This document shows positions 16,076-24,258 of a DNA stretch of 64,000 bases, piece after piece. The stretch's first letter is position 1. Each line of letters begins with the position of its first letter. The DNA is from Palsa-504 sp963819785 (GTDB taxonomy: Bacteria > Actinomycetota > Actinomycetes > Streptosporangiales > Streptosporangiaceae). The notes under the pieces were generated by a model. That model made no database searches. It had not been told where the DNA came from and saw nothing but the letters and a program-made list of their open reading frames with translations. The translations under genes and the position numbers were made by a program. The stretch is from positions 372,001-436,000 of the forward strand of contig CAWFXW010000016.1 in NCBI GenBank assembly GCA_963819785.1, given 5' to 3'.

Positions 16076-17353
16076 ATGACCTCGTTGCTTGTCGGCTTGC
16101 TGCTCGGGATCGTCATGGGTGCGGTGATCGGGTACCTGTATGCGCGCGGGCGGCTGGCGGACGCGAGCGCGCGGGCGGACGCGGCCGAGGAGCGGGCCGC
16201 GCTGGTCGACGGGCACCTGGCCGAGCGTTTCGAGGCGCTGTCCGCGCAGGCGCTCGACGCGAGCACGGCCCGGTTCCTCGAGGTCGCGGAGGGACGGCTG
16301 CGCGCGGCGAACGCCAGCGCGGCCGGCGAGCTGGAGACCCGGCGGGCGGCGGTCGAGCACCTGGTGGGCCCGCTGAAGGAGACCCTGGCCCGGGTGGAGG
16401 AGCAGCTGCGCGAGTCCGACGCGGCCCGGACCCGCTCGCACGCCGCGCTGGCCGAGCAGGTCCACATCGCCCGGCAGACCTCCGAGCAGCTGCGGGCGCA
16501 GACCCAGGCGCTGGTCACGGCGCTGCGCCGGCCCGAGGCGCGGGGCCGCTGGGGTGAGCTCCAGCTGCGCCGGGTGGCCGAGCTGGCCGGGATGAGCGCG
16601 CGCTGCGACTTCGACGAGCAGGTCGTCGTGACCTCGGCGGACGGCCCGTTGCGGCCGGACATGGTGGTGCGCCTGGCGGGCGGCAAGAACATCGTGGTCG
16701 ACTCGAAGGTATCCCTCGCCGCCTACCTGGAGGCCGCCGAGAGCGACGACGAGGACGTGCGCGCGGCGCGGATTCAGGCGCACGCGCGGCACCTGCGCGA
16801 CCACGTGGACCGGCTGGCCGGCAAGGCGTACTGGGCCGCGGTGAGCCCGTCGCCGGAGTTCGTCATCTTGTTCATCCCGGGCGAGGCGTTCCTGGCCCCG
16901 GCGCTCGAGCACGACCCGGGGCTGCTGGAATACGCGCTGGCCCGCAAGGTCCACATCGCCACGCCCACCACGCTGGTCACGATGCTGCGCACGGCGCAGT
17001 ACGCCTGGCAGCAGGAGGCGCTGGCGGACAACGCGCGGGCGGTGTTCGACCTCGGGCGCGAGCTGTACGACCGCCTCGGCGGGCTCGGCCGGCACGTGGA
17101 CCGCCTAGGCCGTGCGCTGACGTCAGCGGTGACCGCCTACAACCAGACGGTCGGCTCGCTGGAGAGCCGGGTGCTGGTCACCGCCCGGCGGCTGAACGAC
17201 CTGGGCGTGGTGGGCGACGGCCTCGAGCCGCTGGCGCCGGTGGAGGAGACGGCCCGGGCCCTGTCCGCGCCCGAGCTGACGTCCGGGGTCACCGCTGACG
17301 CTCTGCCGTCCGAGAGCGGGCGGCCCGTGGGGCTGGTGCGCGCGGGACGATGA
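16076..17353 (+). CDS. rmuC: DNA recombination protein RmuC
   Basis: 425 residues from ATG 16076. One N-terminal membrane helix (residues 3-21), a long coiled coil (about 25-135), then the RmuC nuclease-like domain with RGRWGELQLRRVAELAGM, DMVVRL, VVDSKVSLAAYLEA and YWAAVSPSPEFVILFIPGE. RmuC limits inversions at short repeats. It is divergent from the ATPase operon across 226 bp. Its stop overlaps the start of the DUF6542 gene (ATGA). The neighbourhood (ychF, ispH, xseAB) is the usual actinobacterial one. Confidence 0.93.
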   Translation: MTSLLVGLLLGIVMGAVIGYLYARGRLADASARADAAEERAALVDGHLAERFEALSAQALDASTARFLEVAEGRLRAANASAAGELETRRAAVEHLVGPLKETLARVEEQLRESDAARTRSHAALAEQVHIARQTSEQLRAQTQALVTALRRPEARGRWGELQLRRVAELAGMSARCDFDEQVVVTSADGPLRPDMVVRLAGGKNIVVDSKVSLAAYLEAAESDDEDVRAARIQAHARHLRDHVDRLAGKAYWAAVSPSPEFVILFIPGEAFLAPALEHDPGLLEYALARKVHIATPTTLVTMLRTAQYAWQQEALADNARAVFDLGRELYDRLGGLGRHVDRLGRALTSAVTAYNQTVGSLESRVLVTARRLNDLGVVGDGLEPLAPVEETARALSAPELTSGVTADALPSESGRPVGLVRAGR

Positions 17354-18252
17354 CGCAAACCGGGGGGCGGACATCGACCAGGGCGCCGGCGCCGGCGGCA
17401 GTGTCGGCGTCGGGGCCGGCGTCGGGCCGGCCGGGGTTCGCGCCGCGCCTGGAGCCGCGGGCCTCGGTGCGGCTGACCGGGCGCGGAGCGCTGGCGGCGA
17501 TGTTCGTGCTGTGCTTCTTCACTCAGCTGATCGCGGACTGGACCGGATGGGGGACGCTGGCCGGAGCGGCGTTCATGTGCGGGTGCGGGGCTATTACGTA
17601 CTACACCAGGACCAGCGGGCTGCGTTCGGTGGTGGTGGCTCCGCCGCTGCTGTTCTTCGCCGGGGCGACGTGCGCGGAGCTCATCACCGCGCCCGGGACG
17701 TTCCTGGCCGCGGAGGGGATCCTGGTCACGCTGGGCACGACCGCGCCCTGGCTGTACACCGGGACGGCGCTGACCATCGTGGTGGCCGCCGGCCGCGGGT
17801 ACCGGCCGGCGTTCTGGCGGCCGCGGCCGGCGGCGCGGGCCCCGATCCCGCGGGGCTCGTTCCCGCGGGGCTCAGCCCGTGGCGGACGGCCCGGGTCCGG
17901 GTCCGGCACCGGGACCGGGACCGGCACCGGGACCGGCACCGGGACCGGGACCGGGACCGGCGGGGCGCTGAGGGCCGCAGCTCGCGGGGCAGCGCGAACG
18001 TCATGTGCTCCGGCACCGCCTCGACCTCCTCCACGGTGTCGAACCCGCAGCCGGCCAGCTTGCCGAGCACCGCGGCGACCAGTTCCTCCGGCACCGAGGC
18101 GCCGCTGGTCACGCCGATCGTGGCCACCCCGTCCAGCCAGCGCTCGTCCACCTCGCCGGCGTCGTCGACCAGGTAAGCGGGTGCGCCGTGATCGCGGGCC
18201 ACCTCGACCAGGCGCACGGAGTTGGAGGAGTTCGGCGAGCCGACGACGATAA
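17350..18252 (+). CDS. DUF6542 membrane protein with abnormal C-terminal extension
   Basis: ATG 17350 overlaps the rmuC stop. A disordered N-terminus is followed by four membrane helices (about residues 45-145: LAAMFVLCFFTQLI, LAGAAFMCGCG, SVVVAPPLLFFAGA, PWLYTGTALTIVVAA). This is the DUF6542 layout found beside rmuC and ispH in actinobacteria. After about residue 180 it enters a Gly-Thr repeat and then runs as antisense of ispH to 18252. The natural end is probably near 17970; a stop has likely been lost or shifted around the 6-bp repeat. Confidence 0.7.
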   Translation: MTQTGGRTSTRAPAPAAVSASGPASGRPGFAPRLEPRASVRLTGRGALAAMFVLCFFTQLIADWTGWGTLAGAAFMCGCGAITYYTRTSGLRSVVVAPPLLFFAGATCAELITAPGTFLAAEGILVTLGTTAPWLYTGTALTIVVAAGRGYRPAFWRPRPAARAPIPRGSFPRGSARGGRPGSGSGTGTGTGTGTGTGTGTGTGGALRAAARGAARTSCAPAPPRPPPRCRTRSRPACRAPRRPVPPAPRRRWSRRSWPPRPASARPPRRRRRPGKRVRRDRGPPRPGARSWRSSASRRR

Positions 18253-18928
18253 CCAGGTCGGACTGGGCCGCGATGACCTTGACCGCCGCCTGCCGGTTCT
18301 GCGTGGCGTAGCAGATGTCGTCGCTGGGCGGGTCGAGCAGGGCCGGGAAGCGCTCGCGCAGCGCGCTGACCGTCTCGGCCGTCTCGTCCACCGACAGCGT
18401 GGTCTGGGACAGCCAGACCACCCGGTTCGGGTCCCTGACCTGGACGTCTTTTGCGCCATCGGCGCCGTCGACGAGGCGGACCCGGTCCGGGGCCTCACCC
18501 GAGGTGCCGACGACCTCCTCGTGCCCGGCGTGCCCGACCAGCAGGATGTCGTAGTCCCGGGCCGCGAAGCGCCGCGCCTCGTTGTGCACCTTGGTGACCA
18601 GCGGGCAGGTGGCGTCGATGGCACGCAGGCCTCGTTCTTCCGCGTCCCGGCGGACCTCGGGGGCGATGCCGTGCGCGGAGAAAACCACGACCGCGCCGGG
18701 CGGCACCTCGGCGACCTCGGTGACGAAAATCGCACCGCGCTTTTCCAGGGTGCTGACGACGTGCGTGTTGTGCACGATCTGCCGGCGCACGTAGACCGGC
18801 GGACCGAATTTGTCCAGCGCCAGCTCGACTGCTTGCACAGCCCGGTCAACGCCGGCACAGTAGCCGCGCGGCTTGGCGAGCAGGACCCGTCGGCGCGTCT
18901 GGTTCGAGCCGGTCACCTCTGTAGGCAT
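17726..18928 (-). CDS. ispH: 4-hydroxy-3-methylbut-2-enyl diphosphate reductase
   Basis: Last step of the MEP isoprenoid pathway, making IPP and DMAPP with a 4Fe-4S cluster. Family motifs are complete: PRGYCAGVDRAV, RRQIVHNTHVV, FSAHGIAPEV, DATCPLVTKVH, GHAGHEEVVGT, CYATQNRQ, VGSPNSSNSVRL, and IGVTSGASVPEELV. The usual protein ends near residue 318 (ALPRELR, about 17975). Here it continues 80 residues through an Arg-Ser repeat coded by the complement of the 6-bp repeat and across the DUF6542 gene. Start ATG 18928 (GTG 18931 also open). Confidence 0.93.
   Translation of the reverse strand: MPTEVTGSNQTRRRVLLAKPRGYCAGVDRAVQAVELALDKFGPPVYVRRQIVHNTHVVSTLEKRGAIFVTEVAEVPPGAVVVFSAHGIAPEVRRDAEERGLRAIDATCPLVTKVHNEARRFAARDYDILLVGHAGHEEVVGTSGEAPDRVRLVDGADGAKDVQVRDPNRVVWLSQTTLSVDETAETVSALRERFPALLDPPSDDICYATQNRQAAVKVIAAQSDLVIVVGSPNSSNSVRLVEVARDHGAPAYLVDDAGEVDERWLDGVATIGVTSGASVPEELVAAVLGKLAGCGFDTVEEVEAVPEHMTFALPRELRPSAPRRSRSRSRCRSRCRSRSRCRTRTRAVRHGLSPAGTSPAGSGPAPPAAAARTPAGTRGRRPPRWSAPSRCTARARSCPA
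17891..17960. repeat. 6-bp tandem repeat inside two overlapping genes
   Basis: About eleven units of GGGACC/GGCACC/GGGTCC. The plus strand codes (Gly-Ser/Thr)n, the minus strand (Arg-Ser/Cys)n. It sits at the expected junction of the convergent DUF6542 and ispH genes, both of which read through it without a stop. Confidence 0.85.
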
Positions 18929-19189
18929 CACCGTTCCAGGGTACGTACCGCCGCCAAAGCCATGCGGCCCCGGTCATCAAGGCTGCCTGACGGCATGGTT
19001 GGCACAAAGACGTAGTTACCGGGCGGCCCTCCGATTCTCACTTGCTGGTAGAAGTTGCCTGGTCGGGCAGAAGGCGCGAAGATTACCCGGCAGGGAACAC
19101 GCGCTGACTTACAGCGACGCACGCCCGGGATGCCGGGAAGCCTGCCTGGGCGCTGCGAGGTATCAGTTCCCCCTAGGGAGAGAGCGAAC

Positions 19190-19888
19190 ATGCGCGTCCC
19201 GCAGGTCAGTGAACGTATCAAGGAGGCCCCGGCGCAGGCGCTGCGCGGGGTGTTCGCCGGGATCGGCCAGCTGCTGCTCTACACGGACAAGCTCAGGAAC
19301 AAGACGCCAGCCAGCCAGCAGGTGCCGCAGGCCCGCGCACCCGAGCCGGCCGAGCAGGTGACGCCCGCGGCGGCTGCTCGCGTCGAGCCTCCTGCGCCTT
19401 CTGCTTCCGCTGCTACTGCTAGTGCTGCTTCTACTGCTGCTGCTCCTTCCGCTGCCCCTCCGGCCGCGGACCGGGACTTCGACAAGACCGGGAACGTGCG
19501 GCTGCTCACCGGCACGGAAGCCGCGGCCGGTGACACGGCGCCGGCCGCTGCGGCCGCGGCCCCGCCGGCCGCTGCGGCCGTGGCCCCGCCGACCGCTGAG
19601 GCCGTGGCCCCGCCGACCGCTGAGGCCGTGGCCCCGCCGGCCGCGGACGCTTCGGCCCCGCCGGCCGCGGACGCTTCGGCCCCGCCGGCCGCGGACCTCC
19701 CGCTGGCGAACTACGACGAGCTCTCGGTGGCGTCGTTGCGGGCGCGGCTGCGGAACCTGGACGTCACGCAGCTCGGGGAGCTGGCCGGGTACGAGCGGGC
19801 GCACGCCGGCCGGACCGACGTGATCACCATGTTCGAGCGCCGGATCGCCAAGCTGGAGGCCGAGACCAGCTCCGACGACGGGGCCTAG
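19190..19888 (+). CDS. lipid droplet-associated protein (MLDS/Rv1109c-like)
   Basis: 232 residues from ATG 19190 with AGGGAGAG upstream. The N-terminus VSERIKEAPAQALRGVFAGI and GQLLLYTDKLRN form an amphipathic surface helix. A long Ala/Pro-rich linker (about 45-180) contains repeated APPTAEAV/APPAADAS blocks. The C-terminus NYDELSVASLRARLRNLD and GELAGYERAHAGR is the conserved domain. Position between ispH and xseA matches Rv1109c in M. tuberculosis, whose Rhodococcus homologue coats triacylglycerol droplets. The role in storage lipid is therefore inferred from homology. Confidence 0.8.
   Translation: MRVPQVSERIKEAPAQALRGVFAGIGQLLLYTDKLRNKTPASQQVPQARAPEPAEQVTPAAAARVEPPAPSASAATASAASTAAAPSAAPPAADRDFDKTGNVRLLTGTEAAAGDTAPAAAAAAPPAAAAVAPPTAEAVAPPTAEAVAPPAADASAPPAADASAPPAADLPLANYDELSVASLRARLRNLDVTQLGELAGYERAHAGRTDVITMFERRIAKLEAETSSDDGA
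19550..19697 (+). repeat. 24-bp coding minisatellite in the lipid-droplet protein gene
   Basis: Near-identical 24-bp units (GCCGTGGCCCCGCCGACCGC plus TGAG, then a GGCCGCGGACGCTTCG variant) repeat about six times in frame, encoding eight-residue Ala/Pro blocks. Copy number is likely variable between strains. Confidence 0.75.
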
Positions 19889-21090
19889 TGGCCCTGGACA
19901 CGTCGGCCGAATCGCCGGTCCCGGTCCGCACCGTCCTGCAGCTCGTCGGCGGGTGGATCGGCCGGCTCGGCCGGATCTGGGTGGAGGGGCAGATCGCCGA
20001 GTGCGCCGTACGCGGCAACGCGGTGTTCCTGACCCTGCGCGATCCGGTGGCGGCGGTGTCGGTGCGGGTCATCTGCACCCGGCAGGTGTTCGACGCGGCC
20101 GAGCCCGCACCGGCCGAGGGCGCCCGGGTGGTGGTCTTCGCCCGGCCCGATTTCAACGCCAACCGGGGTTCGTTCGCCCTGACCGCGCTGGAGCTGCGGG
20201 CGGTGGGGGTGGGCGACCTGCTGGCCCGGCTGGAAAGGCTGCGGCGTCAGCTCGGCTCGGAAGGTCTTTTTTCGGCCGAACGAAAACGTCCTCTTCCGTT
20301 CCTGCCCCGTGTCATCGGCCTCATCTGCGGACGCGACTCGGCGGCCGAGCGGGACGTGCTGCGCAACGCCTCCCGGCGCTGGCCGGCCGTCCGGTTCCGG
20401 GTCGAGCAGACCGCGGTGCAGGGACCGTTCGCCGCCGAACAGGTAACCGACGCGCTGCGGCGGCTGGACGAGGACGCCGAGGTGGACGTGATCGTGATCG
20501 CCCGCGGCGGCGGGTCGCTCGAGGACCTGCTGCCGTTCTCCGACGAGTCCCTGATCCGGGCGGTCGCGGCCTGCCGGACCCCGGTGGTCAGCGCGATCGG
20601 CCACGAACAGGACACGCCGTTGCTTGACTACGTGGCCGACCTGCGCGCGTCCACCCCGACCGACGCGGCCAAGCGGGTGGTGCCCGACGTCAGCGAGCAA
20701 CTCACGCTCATCGGGCAGCTGCGGGACCGGGCTCGCCGGGTGGTGGCCGGCTGGCTGGACCGGGAGACGGCCTGGCTGCAGGCGACCAGGTCCCGTCCGG
20801 CTCTGGCCGACCCGGTGCGCGAGGTGGAACGCCAGGCCGAACGAGTCGACGCGCTGCTGCAGCGGGCCCGGCTGTCGCTGTCCGCGAGCCTGACCCGCGG
20901 CAGTGACGATCTCGGGCATACCAGGGCCCGGCTGCTGGCCCTGTCGCCCGCGTCCACGCTGCGCCGCGGCTACGCGATCGTGCAGCACCTGAACGACGGG
21001 GTGGTCCGCGGCGCCGACGAGGTGGACCCGGGTGAGACGCTGACCGTCCGGTTCGCGGCGGATCAGCTCACGGTCCGCGCCGACGGATAG
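19888..21090 (+). CDS. xseA: exodeoxyribonuclease VII large subunit
   Basis: 400 residues from GTG 19888, which shares one base with the stop of the preceding gene. N-terminal OB-fold (WVEGQIAECAVRGNAVFLTL), then the nuclease core with LICGRDSAAERDV, the VIVIARGGGSLEDL motif, FSDESLIRAVAACRTPVVSAIGHEQD and DLRASTPTDAAK, and a coiled-coil C-terminus with the final LRRGYAIV. With XseB it degrades single-stranded DNA. A short patch at 20255-20300 is lower in GC than its surroundings but stays in frame. Confidence 0.95.
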   Translation: MALDTSAESPVPVRTVLQLVGGWIGRLGRIWVEGQIAECAVRGNAVFLTLRDPVAAVSVRVICTRQVFDAAEPAPAEGARVVVFARPDFNANRGSFALTALELRAVGVGDLLARLERLRRQLGSEGLFSAERKRPLPFLPRVIGLICGRDSAAERDVLRNASRRWPAVRFRVEQTAVQGPFAAEQVTDALRRLDEDAEVDVIVIARGGGSLEDLLPFSDESLIRAVAACRTPVVSAIGHEQDTPLLDYVADLRASTPTDAAKRVVPDVSEQLTLIGQLRDRARRVVAGWLDRETAWLQATRSRPALADPVREVERQAERVDALLQRARLSLSASLTRGSDDLGHTRARLLALSPASTLRRGYAIVQHLNDGVVRGADEVDPGETLTVRFAADQLTVRADG

Positions 21091-21101
21091 GGTGTGATGC
21101 C

Positions 21102-21377
21102 GTGGCAGACGCGCCGGTGAGCGAGACCCTCTCCTACGAGCAAGCCCGGGACAAGCTGGCCTCGGTGGTCAAGCGCCTGGAGGCCGGCGGCCTGACCCTG
21201 GAACAGTCGCTCGAGCTGTGGGAGCGCGGCGAGCGGCTGGCCGCGGTGTGCGAGGAGTGGCTGGACGGCGCGCGGGCGCGGCTCGCCGCGGCCATGGCCA
21301 AGCGGGACGATGCCGATCCTTCCGCGGCCGCGGCTGCGCCGGGTTCCTCCGCCCCGGCCGACGAAGCGCCCTTCTGA
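21102..21377 (+). CDS. xseB: exodeoxyribonuclease VII small subunit
   Basis: 91 residues from GTG 21102. The family pattern LSYEQARDKLASVVKRLEAG, LTLEQSLELWERGERL and CEEWLDGARARL is complete in the first 65 residues. The rest is an Ala-rich tail. It starts 11 bp after xseA and is certainly co-transcribed. Several small subunits wrap the coiled coil of XseA. Confidence 0.95.
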   Translation: MADAPVSETLSYEQARDKLASVVKRLEAGGLTLEQSLELWERGERLAAVCEEWLDGARARLAAAMAKRDDADPSAAAAAPGSSAPADEAPF

Positions 21378-21438
21378 CCCCTGTTTGCGTGCCTTCCCGC
21401 TGGGCAGCCGGATAGCAGGCTCCAGCAAGGCAGGCGCG

Positions 21439-22534
21439 ATGAATCCCGTCGAGCGGGCGATCAGGTCGGTAGACGCCACGCAGCGGCGGTTCACGCCGAC
21501 CGCGTTCGTCTTCGGGGTGATCAAGAAGTACGGGGACGACAACGGCGGCGTGCTGGTCTCCAACCTGGCCTACTCCTCCTTCGTGTCGATGTTCCCGCTG
21601 CTGCTGGTGCTGACCACGATCCTCGGCCTGGCCGTGTCGGGCTCCTCGTCGGTCCGCGCTGATGTCCTGAACGCGGTGGCCCACCAGGTCCCGCAGCTCG
21701 GCCACACGCTCACCGGCAACGTGCATACGCTGCGGCGATCCAGCATCATCGGGCTGATCGTGGGCGTGCGCCGGGCTGGTCTGGGGCTCGGCCGGGCTGG
21801 CCCAGGCCGGGCTGTTCACCATGGGGCAGGTGTGGAACCTGCCCGGGCCGGCCCGGCCCGGGTACGTGCAGCGGCTGGGACGCGCCGGGCTGTTCCTGGC
21901 CCTGCTCGGCGGCGGGGTGGTGGTCACCACCGGGCTGGCCAGCCTGAACACATACGTGCTGAAGGGGTTCTTCGCCGTGTTGCTGGCCGAGGTGCTGGCC
22001 GCGGCGTTCAACGTGGGCATGTACATCGGCGCGTTCCGCGCGCTCACGCCGAAGGGCGTGCCGACCCGCAGCCTGCTACCGGGGGCGATCACCGGCGGGA
22101 TCCTCTGGACCATGCTGCAGGTCCTGGGCACCTGGCTGGTGCATCATTTCCTGCACAGCGACTCGGTGTACGGGGTGTTCGGCACCGTGCTGGGGCTGCT
22201 GGCCTGGATCTACGTGGCCGTGGAGATCACCGTGTACAGCGCCGAGATCAACGTGGTGCTGGCCCGGCGGCTGTGGCCGCGGTCCATCGTGCAGCCGCCG
22301 CTGACCGAGGCCGACCGGGTCAGCATGGCCCTGCAGGCCCTGCAGAACCAGCGGCGCCCGGAGCAGCACGTCGAGGTGACGTTCGACGACCGGCCGCCCG
22401 GCGCGGAGGTACCGGACCGGACGCCGCGCACGCCCGACGAGGTCGCGCCGCCCGCCCAGGAGCCAGCGCACGCGCGGGTGCCCGAGCCGCGAGCCGGCGC
22501 TCGGCCCCGGCCCGTTCATCATCGGCCAGGCTAG
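21439..22534 (+). pseudogene. YihY/BrkB-family membrane protein, frameshifted
   Basis: From ATG 21439 the first 110 residues read as YihY/BrkB (LAYSSFVSMFPLLLVLTTIL, RRSSIIGLIVGV). Near 21767-21772 the frame breaks. The other frame carries on with VWGSAGLAQAGLFTMGQVWN, LNTYVLKGFF, and AEINVVLARRLWP to the stop at 22534. One extra base in GTGCGCC (expected GTGGCC, V-A) explains it. Restored, it would be a six-helix protein of about 365 residues with a polar tail. Pseudogene or sequence error. Confidence 0.78.
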
Positions 22535-22581
22535 CCCGGGTGCGTAGGATCGCCTTACCGGCCCGCAGGGAGGATCCAGGT

Positions 22582-23598
22582 ATGACCGCCAACCAGCAGG
22601 TCCCCGAACCAGACAGTCACGCTCCCGACCGCAACCTGGCCCTGGAGCTCGCCCGGGTGACCGAGGCCGCGGCCATGGCCACCGCCCGGTGGGTGGGCCG
22701 GGGCGACAAGAACGGCGCCGACGGCGCCGCCGTGCACGCCATGCGGATGCTGATCAACTCGGTCTCGATGCGCGGCGTGGTGGTCATCGGGGAGGGCGAG
22801 AAGGATCACGCCCCGATGCTGTTCAACGGCGAAGAGGTGGGCGACGGCACCGGTGCGGCCTGCGATGTCGCGGTCGACCCGATCGACGGCACCCGGCTGT
22901 GCGCCAACGGCATGCCGAACGCGGTCTCGGTCCTGGCCGTAGCCGGGCGCGGCTCCATGTACGACCCGTCCGCCGTGTTCTACATGTCCAAGCTGGCCAC
23001 CGGGCCGGAGGCGGCGGGCATGGTCGACATCGACGCCCCGCCCGCCGCCAACGTCCTGGCCGTGGCCAAGGGCAAGGGCTGCTCGCCGCAGGACGTCACC
23101 GTGGTCATCCTCGACCGGCCCCGGCACGCCGACCTGATCGCCGAGGTCCGCGCGAGCGGCGCCCGGATCCACCTGATCACCGACGGCGACGTGGCCGGCG
23201 CGATCATGGCCGCGCGCGAGGGCACCGGGATCGACCTGATGCTGGGCGTCGGCGGGACGCCGGAGGGCATCATCGCCGCGTGCGCGCTCAAGTGCCTGGG
23301 CGGGGTCATCCTGGGCAAGCTCGCGCCGCGCGACGAGGCCGAACGCCGGCGCGCGCTCGACGCGGGCCATGACCTGGACCGGGTGCTCACCACCGACGAC
23401 CTGGTCACCTCGGACGACGTGTTCTTCGCGGCCACCGGGATCACCGACGGCGAACTGGTCGACGGCGTGCGGTACCTGCGCGGCCACGCGACCACCCACT
23501 CGCTGGTCATGCGCTCCCGGTCCGGGACGATCCGCAGCATCAAGAGCGAGCATCAGCTCTGGAAGCTCCGCGCCTACTCCTCGGTCAAGTTCGACTGA
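22582..23598 (+). CDS. glpX: fructose-1,6-bisphosphatase, class II
   Basis: 338 residues from ATG 22582 with GGGAGGA 9 nt upstream. Motifs: GDKNGADGAAVHAMR, GEGEKDHAPMLFNGEEVG, DVAVDPIDGT (metal ligands), GVGGTPEGIIAACALKC and LVMRSRSGTIR. A lithium-sensitive sugar phosphatase needed for gluconeogenesis in actinobacteria. Fits functionally with PEP carboxykinase and glycogen phosphorylase further along. In Streptomyces glpX lies close to fumarase; here 23 kb separate them. Confidence 0.95.
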   Translation: MTANQQVPEPDSHAPDRNLALELARVTEAAAMATARWVGRGDKNGADGAAVHAMRMLINSVSMRGVVVIGEGEKDHAPMLFNGEEVGDGTGAACDVAVDPIDGTRLCANGMPNAVSVLAVAGRGSMYDPSAVFYMSKLATGPEAAGMVDIDAPPAANVLAVAKGKGCSPQDVTVVILDRPRHADLIAEVRASGARIHLITDGDVAGAIMAAREGTGIDLMLGVGGTPEGIIAACALKCLGGVILGKLAPRDEAERRRALDAGHDLDRVLTTDDLVTSDDVFFAATGITDGELVDGVRYLRGHATTHSLVMRSRSGTIRSIKSEHQLWKLRAYSSVKFD

Positions 23599-23613
23599 GG
23601 GTCGCCGTCCTGC

Positions 23614-24198
23614 TCAGCGCCGGCCGAACAGGCGGAAGCGGCGGGGCCGGGGCGGCGTGCGGACGATGATCTCACCGCCCAGGACCAGCCCCGTGACCTC
23701 GATGACGGGCGTCTCGGGGTCGGCCGGCGGCGGCGTGCCACCGCGTCGCCGGCCGAGCACCATCGGCGCGGTCACCACCACGGATACCCCGTCCGGCACC
23801 ACCAGCCGCAGCCGCCCGCCGATCACGTTGGCGTGCAGCCGCACGTGCCGGGCCTGCAGGATGGCCTCGGTGACGTCGACCTCCACCTCGCCGAACATGG
23901 CGGTCACGGTGAGGTTCTCCGGCACCACCCAGCGGCCGTCCCGCCTGGCCGGGCCGAAGACCCCGGTGATCATCCGGCCGTCGTCCAGGCGGACCGGCTG
24001 AGCGGACGCCGCCACCAGGTCGGCGGTCAGGTCGGCGAGCTCACCGAGGGTCCGGGCCGCGCAGGCGCGCTGGACTCGTTCGGCGTGCTCGTCGGGGGTG
24101 AGCCGCCCGTCGCTCGTGGCCTCGGCGAGCAGGGCCAGCACCCGGTCGCGGTCCGCGTCCGATGCCCGCAAGTCACGCGGTGCTTGCCGTGTGCTCAT
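23614..24198 (-). CDS. DUF1707 and LiaF-like domain protein
   Basis: 194 residues. The N-terminus LRASDADRDRVLALLAEATSDG and LTPDEHAERV is the DUF1707 (SHOCT-like) signature. The second half (VTAMFGEVEVDVTEAILQAR, VIGGRLRLVVPDGVSVVV) is the beta-solenoid of LiaF/cell-wall-response proteins. No membrane helix is visible, so it probably works in the cytosol or peripherally. Convergent with glpX, 15 bp apart. The exact role is unknown; such proteins are common in actinobacteria. Confidence 0.85.
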   Translation of the reverse strand: MSTRQAPRDLRASDADRDRVLALLAEATSDGRLTPDEHAERVQRACAARTLGELADLTADLVAASAQPVRLDDGRMITGVFGPARRDGRWVVPENLTVTAMFGEVEVDVTEAILQARHVRLHANVIGGRLRLVVPDGVSVVVTAPMVLGRRRGGTPPPADPETPVIEVTGLVLGGEIIVRTPPRPRRFRLFGRR

Positions 24199-24258
24199 GA
24201 GCTCTGCTTTCTCGCCGCCGGCTGTACGGGGCGGGGGGGAACGTGCTACCCATTTTCC

